This document shows positions 28,146-36,916 of a stretch of DNA of 64,000 nucleotides, piece by piece; position 1 is the stretch's first letter; the number at the start of each line of letters is the position of its first letter. Made by a program: the position numbers and the translations under genes. This DNA is from Sphingobacterium allocomposti (GTDB taxonomy: Bacteria; Bacteroidota; Bacteroidia; Sphingobacteriales; Sphingobacteriaceae), in NCBI RefSeq assembly GCF_008124885.1, contig NZ_VNHX01000006.1, forward strand, positions 1 through 64,000, written 5' to 3'. The notes under the pieces were generated by a model, which was not told the origin of the DNA, did no database searches, and saw only the letters and a list, made by a program, of their open reading frames with translations.

Positions 28146-30904
28146 TAAAACGTTATCCTCACTTGGGCACCGACAACACTTCTGCTGCCGCCAATGTAGG
28201 TGGGGAATCCAATAGTGTCTCCGGTATTCCCGGCGTCGATAAGATAGCGCGTATCAAAAACATTTTTGCCGTAAGCACCAATGTCATAGCGTATATTATT
28301 CACCACAAACCGATACCCGGCCGTGAAATTGGCCAGCCCATACCCTGCCTGATACAGATCTTCGCGGTTGCTGTCTTCAAAATATATACCTGATTGGTAA
28401 GCGTACGAAGGCCGCAGGTAAATGGACGAACGGCCGTTAACAGAGATATCGGCATCGAGTCCGATGGCAAAGCTGTGCTCAGGCGTCAGGCGAAAACGAT
28501 TGCCCGCGTATTCCTGCGGATTCCCATTTTCGTCTGTGTCATTGAATTTTCCATCAATGTACGCATAGTTACCAAAGACATTGACGGTGGGCGTGAAGAA
28601 ATACCGCAGACCGGTTTCGATACCGAAGCTGTGGGCTTTGCCCGCGTCGTCAGCCAGCAGCATCGGCGCAATGCTTCCTGGCACTTGCTGCAACGACAGC
28701 GTCTGGAAATTGTACCAGTCGTAGTAATATGTTGCCAGCTCGTACCCCAGTTTACCGTTGGCTAACAACCCTTTAAGACCTGCCTCGTAACTCCACACCA
28801 CCTCGGGTTTCAGGTACGTCGTCTCGGCAGGCAATATCGAAATAACGCCCGGTCTCCTACCCCGCGAAACGCTGGCATACACGTTGTTGCGGGCGAAAAG
28901 ATAGTTCAGCGCCAACCGCCCCACATAGGAGTAGTAGTCTTTGCTGGCGTATATCGTACCATTTGATACCGGATTGAGCAAATTCGGTGATCCATTGTTG
29001 GCAATCATACCAAATACGCTTGGCGGCGAAGCGGCATCGGCCTGATAGCCTCCACGCTGAGCCTCATATGTGCCGCGGAGGCCAGCCGTTAGCTTCAGTT
29101 GGTCGGTCAGATCGAACGTACCGTCTGCAAATAGCTCCACGGCCTGATTCCTTCCATAGTTCGTGTATGATTCGGTATGCAAACGATTGATGGGACTGCC
29201 ATCCAACAAGGTGACCAATGCAATGAGTTCCTCGGGGAGCGCGGGAGGCAACATACCCGATTGAAGGAGCTGTTGCCAGGTGATGCCCGGAGGCAGGCCC
29301 CCCGGAACCAGCTGACTGATTAAGCCCAGCGCTAATGGTTGCAAGTCGGGCAAGTTTTCAACAAGTTGGGGTTGCCCGTTCGCAATAACAGGCTCCGTAT
29401 GGAAAAGCTGCTGTACCTGCTGGGTAAGTGCTTGTACTTGTGCGTCGGGCAAGCCCAGCGACGTGCCAAGTTGACCCAACTGTCCAGACAGCTGGGCACT
29501 CAGTACCGGAGCGATGTACGCTGGATACAATGCGCGCTCGTCTATCCGCAACGGCACCTCCTGTGAAGAGTTTTCATAGAAATAGCCGGCCCCAACGAAT
29601 CCGGAGAAGCGACTTTTGTTTTCATAAGTCAGCCGCAGTTCCTGGCTGTATTGCGTTCCTTTCGCCCGTTCGGAAACCCATAATAGCTGGGCCGGGGTAC
29701 CGTCGGCATCGAAGGACTCATCGCTGTCGAAGGCCCGGAACCCTGAAAGGGACGACAGCCGCCATGCATTACTCAACCGATGGTCCACGAGTAGCGTTGC
29801 CCCGCCTACATGCCGTTTGATATACAGATCTTCTCCCTGTTCCAGATCGGCAAAAGTAGTAGGATCGGTATCGCCACCCGCCGGCGCAAAACGCCGGCTC
29901 TTGAAACTTGTACCTGGATAGTTGTCGTATTGGTAGTTCAGGATGAGATCTGCCGTAGTGTTTGAACCTGCCCAAAGGCGTGTGCTGTTGCGCAGTGCGA
30001 TTACTTCCTTCCCGTTGAGCCTTCCACCGGACAGATTGCCAATGAACCCATCCCTGCCTTCATAGCTGAATGCCAATCGATTGGCTAACATACCCTCTGT
30101 GATCTGGGTATTGATATAGCCATTGACAAATCGATGGTTATAGGCTCCATATCCCCCATAGATCTCCGCCCCAAAGCGATCTTGTGCCTTATTCTGGATA
30201 ATGTGCAGCGCTCCGATTTGCGCGCCCCGGCCAAAGAGTGTACCCTGTGGACCTTTGGCTACCTCCACCCGCTCGATATCGAACAGCTCGACCACCGATG
30301 CCCGCGACCGGGATATGGAAATGCCATCCTGAAAAATGGAAATACGCGGCTGCGTGCGCGAGTCGCCATCATCCGACGTAATACCCCGGATCACATATCC
30401 TGGATTGTTCGGGCTTTGCAGTTGTACCTGCATGCCGGGTATAAAAGTTGACATTTCATCCATCTGGCGCATGTTGAGTCGGCTAAGTGTCTCGCCAGAC
30501 ATGGCGCTTACCGTAACGGGCACTTCTATGCTTGTCTGTGTACGGCGCTGTGTACTTACAACGACCTCCCCGAGAGCAATCTGCCCCCGCTGAAGCCGTA
30601 TTTCGTCGAGCCGTACGTCCCCACCGCTAATTTCTACCGATCGGGAGTAATTGACGCGCCCTTGATAGGAAACGACTAACCGATAGGTAGCCGGGGGGAT
30701 TTGCGCGAGGTGAAATGTGCCATCTGGCTGCGTCGTGGCCTGAAAACCAGTGGTCTCCAAGGCAACAGTTGCCCCGACCAAGGGAGCTCCCGTTTCGTCT
30801 ACAACGCGACCGGAAACACTATGCTGCTGCGCATAACAAACCATGCTAGCCGCTGGAAGCAGGAGCAATGTGATAATAAATGTAAAGATATAACGCATAA
30901 TCAT
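28145..30904 (-). CDS. TonB-dependent outer-membrane receptor
   Basis: A 919-residue receptor. It has a signal peptide (about 1-25), a carboxypeptidase-regulatory-like domain (HSVSGRVVDETGAPLVGATVAL), a plug (about 115-220, IEVPVTVSAMSGETLSRL) and a beta-barrel to the terminal Phe (GAQVRITF). The region around 470-560 is an unusual Leu/Gln-rich insertion with a run of QLSGQLGQLGTSLG, probably an extracellular loop. It lacks the STN domain and a SusD partner. It is coupled to the phosphodiesterase-fold gene by a TAATG overlap. Substrate unknown. TAGCTTTG on the minus strand (30915-30922) lies just before the start. Confidence 0.9.
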   Translation of the reverse strand: MIMRYIFTFIITLLLLPAASMVCYAQQHSVSGRVVDETGAPLVGATVALETTGFQATTQPDGTFHLAQIPPATYRLVVSYQGRVNYSRSVEISGGDVRLDEIRLQRGQIALGEVVVSTQRRTQTSIEVPVTVSAMSGETLSRLNMRQMDEMSTFIPGMQVQLQSPNNPGYVIRGITSDDGDSRTQPRISIFQDGISISRSRASVVELFDIERVEVAKGPQGTLFGRGAQIGALHIIQNKAQDRFGAEIYGGYGAYNHRFVNGYINTQITEGMLANRLAFSYEGRDGFIGNLSGGRLNGKEVIALRNSTRLWAGSNTTADLILNYQYDNYPGTSFKSRRFAPAGGDTDPTTFADLEQGEDLYIKRHVGGATLLVDHRLSNAWRLSSLSGFRAFDSDESFDADGTPAQLLWVSERAKGTQYSQELRLTYENKSRFSGFVGAGYFYENSSQEVPLRIDERALYPAYIAPVLSAQLSGQLGQLGTSLGLPDAQVQALTQQVQQLFHTEPVIANGQPQLVENLPDLQPLALGLISQLVPGGLPPGITWQQLLQSGMLPPALPEELIALVTLLDGSPINRLHTESYTNYGRNQAVELFADGTFDLTDQLKLTAGLRGTYEAQRGGYQADAASPPSVFGMIANNGSPNLLNPVSNGTIYASKDYYSYVGRLALNYLFARNNVYASVSRGRRPGVISILPAETTYLKPEVVWSYEAGLKGLLANGKLGYELATYYYDWYNFQTLSLQQVPGSIAPMLLADDAGKAHSFGIETGLRYFFTPTVNVFGNYAYIDGKFNDTDENGNPQEYAGNRFRLTPEHSFAIGLDADISVNGRSSIYLRPSYAYQSGIYFEDSNREDLYQAGYGLANFTAGYRFVVNNIRYDIGAYGKNVFDTRYLIDAGNTGDTIGFPTYIGGSRSVVGAQVRITF

Positions 30905-31212
30905 CGCTTTTTTACAAAGCTATTGTTGCTGTATTAAGCCTTAATTAACGTATTATGAAGTTAAATCCTATCCCTGAACTTATAGGCGACACAACCGCTC
31001 CGCGGTCTATTTTTTGATGATTAGCCTATCCTGGCGGCTGACATATTTCCTAAAACTCTTATGACGATGAAAAACAATCGACTGGCTGTAGGGCTTTCCA
31101 GATGATGACATTTTGCAGTCTGCTCACTACCTGGGTTTTAAATTTTCATGAAAAACACAGAGACATTTCGAGCGAGCTGAAAGCAGTTGAGTACGTGAAG
31201 GAGAAAGGGAAA

Positions 31213-31389
31213 TTACAAATAGGGAGTAATATCAACGGTTATTCCCACTGCATTGCGGGTTTCGTTGGGAATATCGTCCATCAGCCGTTTATAATCTTCC
31301 AAACTGACAATATTTCCGTTATCATCTTTCCCAATATAAATCACCTCACCTTGTGCATTTGCAAACCACGAACCATTTAAGATGCTCAT
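31213..31389 (-). CDS. Small hypothetical protein or fragment
   Basis: A 58-residue frame starting MSILNGSWFANAQGEV and containing IYIGKDDNGNIVSLEDYKRL. Composition and codon use look protein-like rather than random, and the sequence reads like the N-terminus or one module of a larger protein. I do not recognise a family. It stands alone in a roughly 1.1-kb, AT-rich stretch (30905-32056) otherwise without a convincing gene. Confidence 0.4.
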   Translation of the reverse strand: MSILNGSWFANAQGEVIYIGKDDNGNIVSLEDYKRLMDDIPNETRNAVGITVDITPYL

Positions 31390-32005
31390 CGTGCCGACTC
31401 TGTTTATATTCAATATTCTGCTTCGGGCATATTGAACGCTGTTTAAAGCTATTCCAAAAAACAATCTTATTTCCTTTTGGTGACTAATGTCGAATTAGCA
31501 GTTATTTTATATTTCTTATCCTCAAACATGAATAATGTGCAACAAACGACGAGAAAACCTAAAATTATACAGTGCTCAGGAGTGGCATAGGAAATTATTA
31601 TCCTGTGCAAACTTCAGCTTTCAGCTAGCGTTCAAAAACATCAGCCTAAATACCTATATACTTTGATGTAGGCAAACAGAACACCAACAGTAATTCACGA
31701 TAAAATTCCGTGTCATATGTCGAATTATCTTTTGCGAGTAAAGAGTAGGCCTTAAGGCTCCCCAGTCAAAGTATTTTAAAATTTTTCTTTTACAGAGGAA
31801 ATATATTAAGATATAAAAATCGAAACTGGGGAGCATATTACGGTCCTCAAGGATTAGTATAAACATAGCTAAACACGATTGAACATAAAACCTGCCGCAA
31901 TATTAAGAAGTCAAGACGTATACAATCATAATGTTTTCGGATAGACATAATGCCATATTTAACTATCGAAGTTACACTACCTTTTCATTAGCTAGAGAAA
32001 AATAT

Positions 32006-32036
32006 TTTGTTATTATGGCATTTCTATTTAGCTTTG
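32006..32036 (+). promoter_or_regulatory. Bacteroidota promoter of the barrel/TonB/DUF4249 operon
   Basis: TTTG (32006-32009), exactly 19 bp, TAGCTTTG (32029-32036). The first ATG follows 20 bp later at 32057. Confidence 0.7.
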
Positions 32037-32056
32037 AAGTTGATAATGGATAATTG

Positions 32057-32824
32057 ATGAAAAACTTAGGGAATAGCATCTTATTGACTTTATTATTGTC
32101 TGCAATTGGTTTACTGTTCTGTAGCTTAGTATCTGCTCAAAACAAACCTAAATGGTATGTAACTGCTGGCGCTGGAGCAACCACAGTTCGGGATTTTAAC
32201 GCGACATTTAGTGATCTTCAATATAGTGTCCAGGAAGCAGATGCCTCTATCGACTATCAGCTGAAGAGCAAGCCAGGTTTTCTGATCAACGGTGGAGCTG
32301 GGTTTTCAGGAACCTTTCAGCAAGATGGCCTCTTGGGCTGGGATGTGGGCCTAAATGTACGAAGCGCGGGTTTCGGGCTTACCCCGGAGCTTCTCGACCG
32401 CAAAGGGGAACTTTCCGATTTTTACCAGGACATGTTGCCCGAATTCGGAAAAACAACAAACTTTCGGTATTGGGCGCTACATATACCAGTTTCCATCACC
32501 TACCTTCCGTTTGAATATATAGGATTTAAATTTGGTGCTGACCTGTATTATCAGTTCTCTTCGAATATCACGGATAGCGAGTTTCCCTATGGAAGATTAG
32601 GAAAAGCAATGGGTCTATCTTATTATACCCCAAAATATGAGCATCCGTTTCAGATCGGGGCCCATATTGGCGTATTTGCGCCGATCAACGAGCGGTTAAG
32701 GATGGACTTGGATTTCTTTACCGACGTCACACCGAGATTGAAGATTAACCCTGTTACCCCAACTTATGATTATGAGTTCAGGGAAATGGGCGTCAGGTTG
32801 AATACGCGTTATTATCTAAAATGA
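32057..32824 (+). CDS. Outer-membrane beta-barrel protein
   Basis: A 255-residue protein with a signal peptide ending VSAQ (about 28) and alternating hydrophobic strands ending RLNTRYYLK, typical of small Bacteroidota outer-membrane barrels. ATG at 32057 is preferred over TTG at 32054. The next gene starts inside its stop codon (ATGA at 32821-32824), so it is the first cistron of a three-gene operon with a TonB receptor and a DUF4249 lipoprotein. It may be an accessory channel or assembly partner of the receptor (inference). Confidence 0.75.
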   Translation: MKNLGNSILLTLLLSAIGLLFCSLVSAQNKPKWYVTAGAGATTVRDFNATFSDLQYSVQEADASIDYQLKSKPGFLINGGAGFSGTFQQDGLLGWDVGLNVRSAGFGLTPELLDRKGELSDFYQDMLPEFGKTTNFRYWALHIPVSITYLPFEYIGFKFGADLYYQFSSNITDSEFPYGRLGKAMGLSYYTPKYEHPFQIGAHIGVFAPINERLRMDLDFFTDVTPRLKINPVTPTYDYEFREMGVRLNTRYYLK

Positions 32825-35166
32825 TAAGACCTGAGTGTATTTTTTTTATTGGAACGTTTCTCGCTATATTATTTTTTTCAAATCCGGCAAAGCTTGGTGC
32901 CCAAGTTAAAGCTGTCATTTATGTGAGTGATGCCCGTAGCGGTATTCCAATCGAAAATACAAATGTCACCAATCTTGAAACAGGAACAACATGGACAACC
33001 GATGCTGGAGGAAGTTGCCGGATTACGGTTTCCGATAATGGACGACTATCCATCTCCCATGTTTCATTTCAGGATACCATTGTCCAAGTGGCGAGCGCTC
33101 TACGCCCAATACATGTAGCGTTATATCCGTTAGAACTGAATGTTGTCGAGGTCTATGCTGACCAGCCGTTTAACAGAAAAGCTGCTCTTGGCGTAAACCG
33201 GGTTTCTTTACCTTTTCTAACTGCCTCCCCTTCTTTTCTTGGGGAACCGGACATTTTAAAAGGCTTGACGTTTTTACCAGGCGTTACAGATGGGAAGGAA
33301 GGGTATTCGCACCTCTTTGTCCGAGGAGGTAACCAAGATCAGAACCAGATACTGCTGGATGGAGCTACAATGCTCAATGTCAACCACTTCGGGGGCTACA
33401 TTTCTATGTTTCAACCCGAACTTGTAGGAGGAGTAGATTTTTACAAAAACTATTGGCCGTCTGAGTTCGGGGGGTGGCTATCTTCCGTACTGGATATACG
33501 GACCAAGGAAGGAAATTACAAAGAGCATCACCAGTCCTTTCAGTTTGGCCTTGTTGCACCAAAGTTCAGCGCCAGTGGACCTTTGGCAACAGATAAACTG
33601 AGTTATCGAATCGGGATGCGCAGGACAATTGTTGATCTGGCAACCGGTGCGGTAGCGCGGAAAATCCGTAGGGGAGACCGTAGTGGTGATGTTGGCAATC
33701 TTTTTACACAGGATCTGACGGTACGGCTGGACGGCCGTCTAGGGAATAACCAACATCTTTCGCTGACAGCGTTACATGCGCGGGACAGGCATTCTTTTCT
33801 AGAGCGTTACCCCCTGTACAATCAGCTGTCAGAAGACAATTATGGTATTAATAATGAGGTGCTGGCTCTGAATTATAAAGCCAATCTTGGCATGTCCACA
33901 TCACTGAGGGGCCATGCCAGCTATTCCAATTATAAGCACTTTTACGATGCCTATTCAAAGGGCGATGATGGACCCAACTATGGAGGAATGGAACACAATA
34001 GCCTAGAGACCTCAAGTGTAATAGGTAACAGTGTCAGCTCGATCAAATTTAATGTTCATGGGAAGACACACTTCAATAACTCGCTGGCGTTACATTATGG
34101 GATAGAGCGGGAAGAGTTTGATTACCGGATATCCCTCAACCGTAGTCAGGCCGTAGACGGAGAAATAACGCGTGACTATAACCAGTCCATGGAAACGACG
34201 GACATCAGCAATACAGCCTTCTCGGTTGATATTTTATATAGGCCGGGTAACAGATTTCAGATCAATTCTGGAGTTAGACTTTCCCGATATTCCTACGGCA
34301 AGTACGCCACGCTACTCCCGGAGCCGAAAATCCTTTTAACCTATCAACTCAATGACAGGTCGACAATCAATGCGGCTTTTAATATACAGCGCCAAAGCAC
34401 TATGCTCTTGGGGTTTACAGATGATATAGGCCGTTTCAGAGAATTTTACATATCGAATGATGGTATTTCAGCTCTATCCCAGTCCAGACAATGGTCGTTA
34501 GGGTATTTCCGTAATCCCGTGGGGTTATTGGATAACATGTCCGTGGAACTCTTCTTTAAGGATCAATCCGATGTTGTAAAATTCGTACCCTCCACAGATT
34601 TTGATAAAGATGTGGTGGAATATTCCAGTTTCCTCCATAGAAATGGAAGATTGCGGGCGTACGGGTTAGAGGTCTTTTTACAAAAGACTACAGGAAAGCT
34701 GCACGGTTCATTATCCTATACCTACGCGAAGTCGCAGTCCGTGTTCGGATCCCTGAATGGAGGCAACTGGTTTGATTCAGACTTCGACTTTAGGCACAGC
34801 GTGAACTATCTGATGATGTATAATTTCGGAAGGGGGTACAGGCTCTCGGGAGCCTGGACCTATAAAACAGGAAGACCATTCACGGTGCCTACGAGTACGG
34901 CCGAGATAGGAAACTGGAGATCCACCTTCCCCATTATGGAAGGTCTTAACAACATGCGGCTGCCGGCCTTCCATCGGCTGGACATCAATATAGAACGAAG
35001 ATGGAAGACAAGAAGGGGGAATACCAGATGGTTTGGGGTAGGTGTCTACAACGTATATAATAGGGTAAATCCATTCTTTGCACAGCCCTCGGATATTCCC
35101 GGCAAGCTGGAAGTCACGGGAATGTTCCCTGTCATGCCCTCTTTCAATATCGGATTTGAACTTTAA
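32821..35166 (+). CDS. TonB-dependent receptor with carboxypeptidase-regulatory-like domain
   Basis: A 781-residue receptor. After the signal peptide (about 1-27) comes a regulatory-like beta-sandwich (VIYVSDARSGIPIENTNVTN to about 100). A plug follows with GEPDILKGLTFLPGVTDGKEGYSHLFVRGGNQDQNQILLDGA (about 140-185), a form typical of receptors paired with DUF4249 proteins rather than SusD, then the barrel, ending FNIGFEL. Translationally coupled to the preceding barrel gene and 13 bp from the DUF4249 gene. The substrate is unknown. Confidence 0.88.
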   Translation: MIRPECIFFIGTFLAILFFSNPAKLGAQVKAVIYVSDARSGIPIENTNVTNLETGTTWTTDAGGSCRITVSDNGRLSISHVSFQDTIVQVASALRPIHVALYPLELNVVEVYADQPFNRKAALGVNRVSLPFLTASPSFLGEPDILKGLTFLPGVTDGKEGYSHLFVRGGNQDQNQILLDGATMLNVNHFGGYISMFQPELVGGVDFYKNYWPSEFGGWLSSVLDIRTKEGNYKEHHQSFQFGLVAPKFSASGPLATDKLSYRIGMRRTIVDLATGAVARKIRRGDRSGDVGNLFTQDLTVRLDGRLGNNQHLSLTALHARDRHSFLERYPLYNQLSEDNYGINNEVLALNYKANLGMSTSLRGHASYSNYKHFYDAYSKGDDGPNYGGMEHNSLETSSVIGNSVSSIKFNVHGKTHFNNSLALHYGIEREEFDYRISLNRSQAVDGEITRDYNQSMETTDISNTAFSVDILYRPGNRFQINSGVRLSRYSYGKYATLLPEPKILLTYQLNDRSTINAAFNIQRQSTMLLGFTDDIGRFREFYISNDGISALSQSRQWSLGYFRNPVGLLDNMSVELFFKDQSDVVKFVPSTDFDKDVVEYSSFLHRNGRLRAYGLEVFLQKTTGKLHGSLSYTYAKSQSVFGSLNGGNWFDSDFDFRHSVNYLMMYNFGRGYRLSGAWTYKTGRPFTVPTSTAEIGNWRSTFPIMEGLNNMRLPAFHRLDINIERRWKTRRGNTRWFGVGVYNVYNRVNPFFAQPSDIPGKLEVTGMFPVMPSFNIGFEL

Positions 35167-35179
35167 TACGCACCGAACT

Positions 35180-36058
35180 ATGATATTACGCAAATTTAGC
35201 AGAAATTTATGGATCGTTATATGTGCAGCGGTTGTGCTCGTCGGATGCACAGACCATAAAACTGCTATTCCATTTGAGTTCCCTGAATATAAACCCCGAT
35301 TGATTGTATTGTCATCACTCGGAACTGTTTCGGGCGGAGAAGCCGTTGTGTCTTGGAGCAAGCCATTAAGAGGTCAAGCAGGTGTTGTACCGGTACTACC
35401 TAAGCTTTCTGTATTTTTATTGGAGGACGGCGTGCGCATCACCAAATTCAATGAAGTCCACGATTCTACAGGATATTTTGTCATTAATCCAAAAGATTTT
35501 AGCCCTAGATCTGGAGCTAGTTACGCCATTGAGATAGTGATGGAAGAAAAGGGAGAAAGGATCACCTCCGAAAAATGCTATTTACCAGAGAAACCAGTTT
35601 TGACGGATGTAAAGGTAGATTTAGACCCGAATGTGCCATCGTGGTATACATTGGTCTGGACGCAAGGTGCAGCTAACGAAGGTATAGGGGCGGCTGCGCT
35701 ATACCCTTTCTTGATCGGCGAAGAAGGAGGTGTGGCTACGAAACCGGGACTTTCAGCCTATTACTCGTCTCCCGAATTCAGATATACGGACGGAAAACCT
35801 TTGCATGAGAGGAAAGGGAATAAACGTTTTTATCTACAGGTAAAAAACGATGGCGGGACCACGGAACTTGCAAAAGCAGTCGATGTTAGGCTTGCTTTTC
35901 TGTCTATGGAACTAGCTAGATTCAAAAAGGAATCAGATGAACTGGGCTACCTTGGTGAGTCCATATTTCAGACGGTCCGCCCCCTTTATTCCAACATTAT
36001 TGGAGCAGAAGGAGTTTTTGGGTTATATAATGAAAGCTCAGTGAAAGTGAATTTCTAG
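35180..36058 (+). CDS. DUF4249 lipoprotein
   Basis: A 292-residue lipoprotein starting MILRKFSRNLWIVICAAVVLVGC, with Cys23 as the lipidated residue. The body is beta-rich (PRLIVLSSLGTVSGGEAVVSWSKPL; SYAIEIVMEEKGERITSEKCYLPEKP). The pattern fits DUF4249, which in Bacteroidota is regularly encoded after a TonB-dependent receptor of the type found here and is thought to act as its surface partner. The open frame extends upstream to 35078, but ATG at 35180 gives the signal peptide. Function otherwise unknown. Confidence 0.8.
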   Translation: MILRKFSRNLWIVICAAVVLVGCTDHKTAIPFEFPEYKPRLIVLSSLGTVSGGEAVVSWSKPLRGQAGVVPVLPKLSVFLLEDGVRITKFNEVHDSTGYFVINPKDFSPRSGASYAIEIVMEEKGERITSEKCYLPEKPVLTDVKVDLDPNVPSWYTLVWTQGAANEGIGAAALYPFLIGEEGGVATKPGLSAYYSSPEFRYTDGKPLHERKGNKRFYLQVKNDGGTTELAKAVDVRLAFLSMELARFKKESDELGYLGESIFQTVRPLYSNIIGAEGVFGLYNESSVKVNF

Positions 36059-36319
36059 ATATCGGACAGGCGAAAAGAAAAAGCACACAGTATCTTTTCC
36101 CACGAGCATTTTTCCGACTAGATTATTCAAAATTTAAAACGAAATGGACTTACTGGAAGGTAAATGATATATGTCCCATATCCCCGAACTCCTACCCTAA
36201 AGTTCCTGCGGATCGAACCCAGGGCTCTCATCCTGCCACCCCGCGCACTTGGCCGCAATCATCCTGTGTGGGGGCGGTAGTCTCAGCCAGAGAAAGCTGG
36301 CACTTGCAGTGCCTTTGGC

Positions 36320-36374
36320 TTTTATATTATCATGGCGAGCTCAAGTAAACTTGGCTCGCCATGATAATATAAAA
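36320..36374. repeat. Perfect 21-bp inverted repeat (long hairpin)
   Basis: Arms 36320-36340 and 36354-36374 pair perfectly over 21 bp (TTTATATTATCATGGCGAGC-type). The 13-nt loop can form four more pairs, CAAG/CTTG. It lies directly next to the tRNA-Pro terminator. Confidence 0.85.
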
Positions 36375-36398
36375 AAAAGCCCTCCGTCGTTGACGGAG
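36371..36398 (-). terminator. Intrinsic terminator of tRNA-Pro
   Basis: On the minus strand CTCCGTC pairs with GACGGAG (36392-36398 with 36382-36388) over a 3-nt loop, then GGC and eight T (36378-36371). It lies 14 bp past the tRNA 3' end. Confidence 0.85.
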
Positions 36399-36412
36399 AG
36401 CTCCCTCTTGGC

Positions 36413-36489
36413 TGGTCGGGGTGGCAGGATTCGAACCTACGACCTCCACATCCCAAATGTGGCGCGATACCGGGCTACGCTACACCCCG
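36413..36489 (-). tRNA. tRNA-Pro (anticodon TGG)
   Basis: A 77-nt cloverleaf with an encoded CCA end. Acceptor stem CGGGGTG (from 36489) pairs with CACCCCG (36423-36417), followed by A and CCA. Anticodon loop CCACATTTGGGATGTGG carries TGG for proline. The T-arm has the standard GGTTCGAATCC core. It is followed by its own terminator. Confidence 0.95.
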
Positions 36490-36727
36490 AAAAGGTATCA
36501 CCTTTGTTTTGTGTGGCACAAATATAGGGCTCTTTTTTTTTCTTTGCAAATAAACGGTATAAATTCACGCTATTTTACGCCGTCAAGAAAATAGTACACA
36601 AAACGTACGCGCAAATATACCATCGGGGCTCCGTGCTATGTAAAAATGCTGTTAATATTCTTGGTCGGAAAGCCGCTTTCAACCCACCAAAATTCCCGAT
36701 TTTATAGGATATTTTTTGATTATGCTA

Positions 36728-36757
36728 TTGTATATATGAAATAAGCGCCTATATTTG
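36728..36757 (+). promoter_or_regulatory. Bacteroidota promoter upstream of the cysteine-synthase-like operon
   Basis: TTG (36728-36730), 19 bp, TATATTTG (36750-36757). Transcription would start near 36763, before the hairpin at 36811. Confidence 0.6.
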
Positions 36758-36762
36758 TATTG

Positions 36763-36845
36763 TTATTTATATTTAATCTAAATAACAGCACATTATCTCT
36801 TCTCAATATGGTTGTCACAGGTGCCCTGCCTGTGGCAACTTTTTC
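36763..36845 (+). ncRNA. Candidate short terminated transcript or attenuated leader
   Basis: Between the promoter at 36728-36757 and the operon start at 36917 lies a strong intrinsic terminator (36811-36844). A transcript ending there would be about 80 nt and contains no convincing ORF. It could be a small RNA or a regulated leader. No known family was recognised, and the 5' end is estimated from the promoter match. Confidence 0.35.
36811..36844 (+). terminator. Intrinsic terminator in the leader
   Basis: GTTGTCACAGG (36811-36821) pairs with CCTGTGGCAAC (36829-36839), 11 bp with one T-G pair and a 7-nt loop, followed by five T (36840-36844). Confidence 0.75.
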
Positions 36846-36916
36846 ACCGACAAACTAAATGCGCTGATTGCCCGTTATTATATAGGTCCAATGTTTGTTA
36901 AAACATCATCTCATTA

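Noticed and set aside
31102..31380. 92-residue plus-strand frame
   Set aside because: Antisense to the more convincing 31213-31389 frame and without any domain pattern.
31654..31866. 70-residue minus-strand frame in AT-rich DNA
   Set aside because: Composition looks like random AT-rich translation; no signal, domain or promoter.
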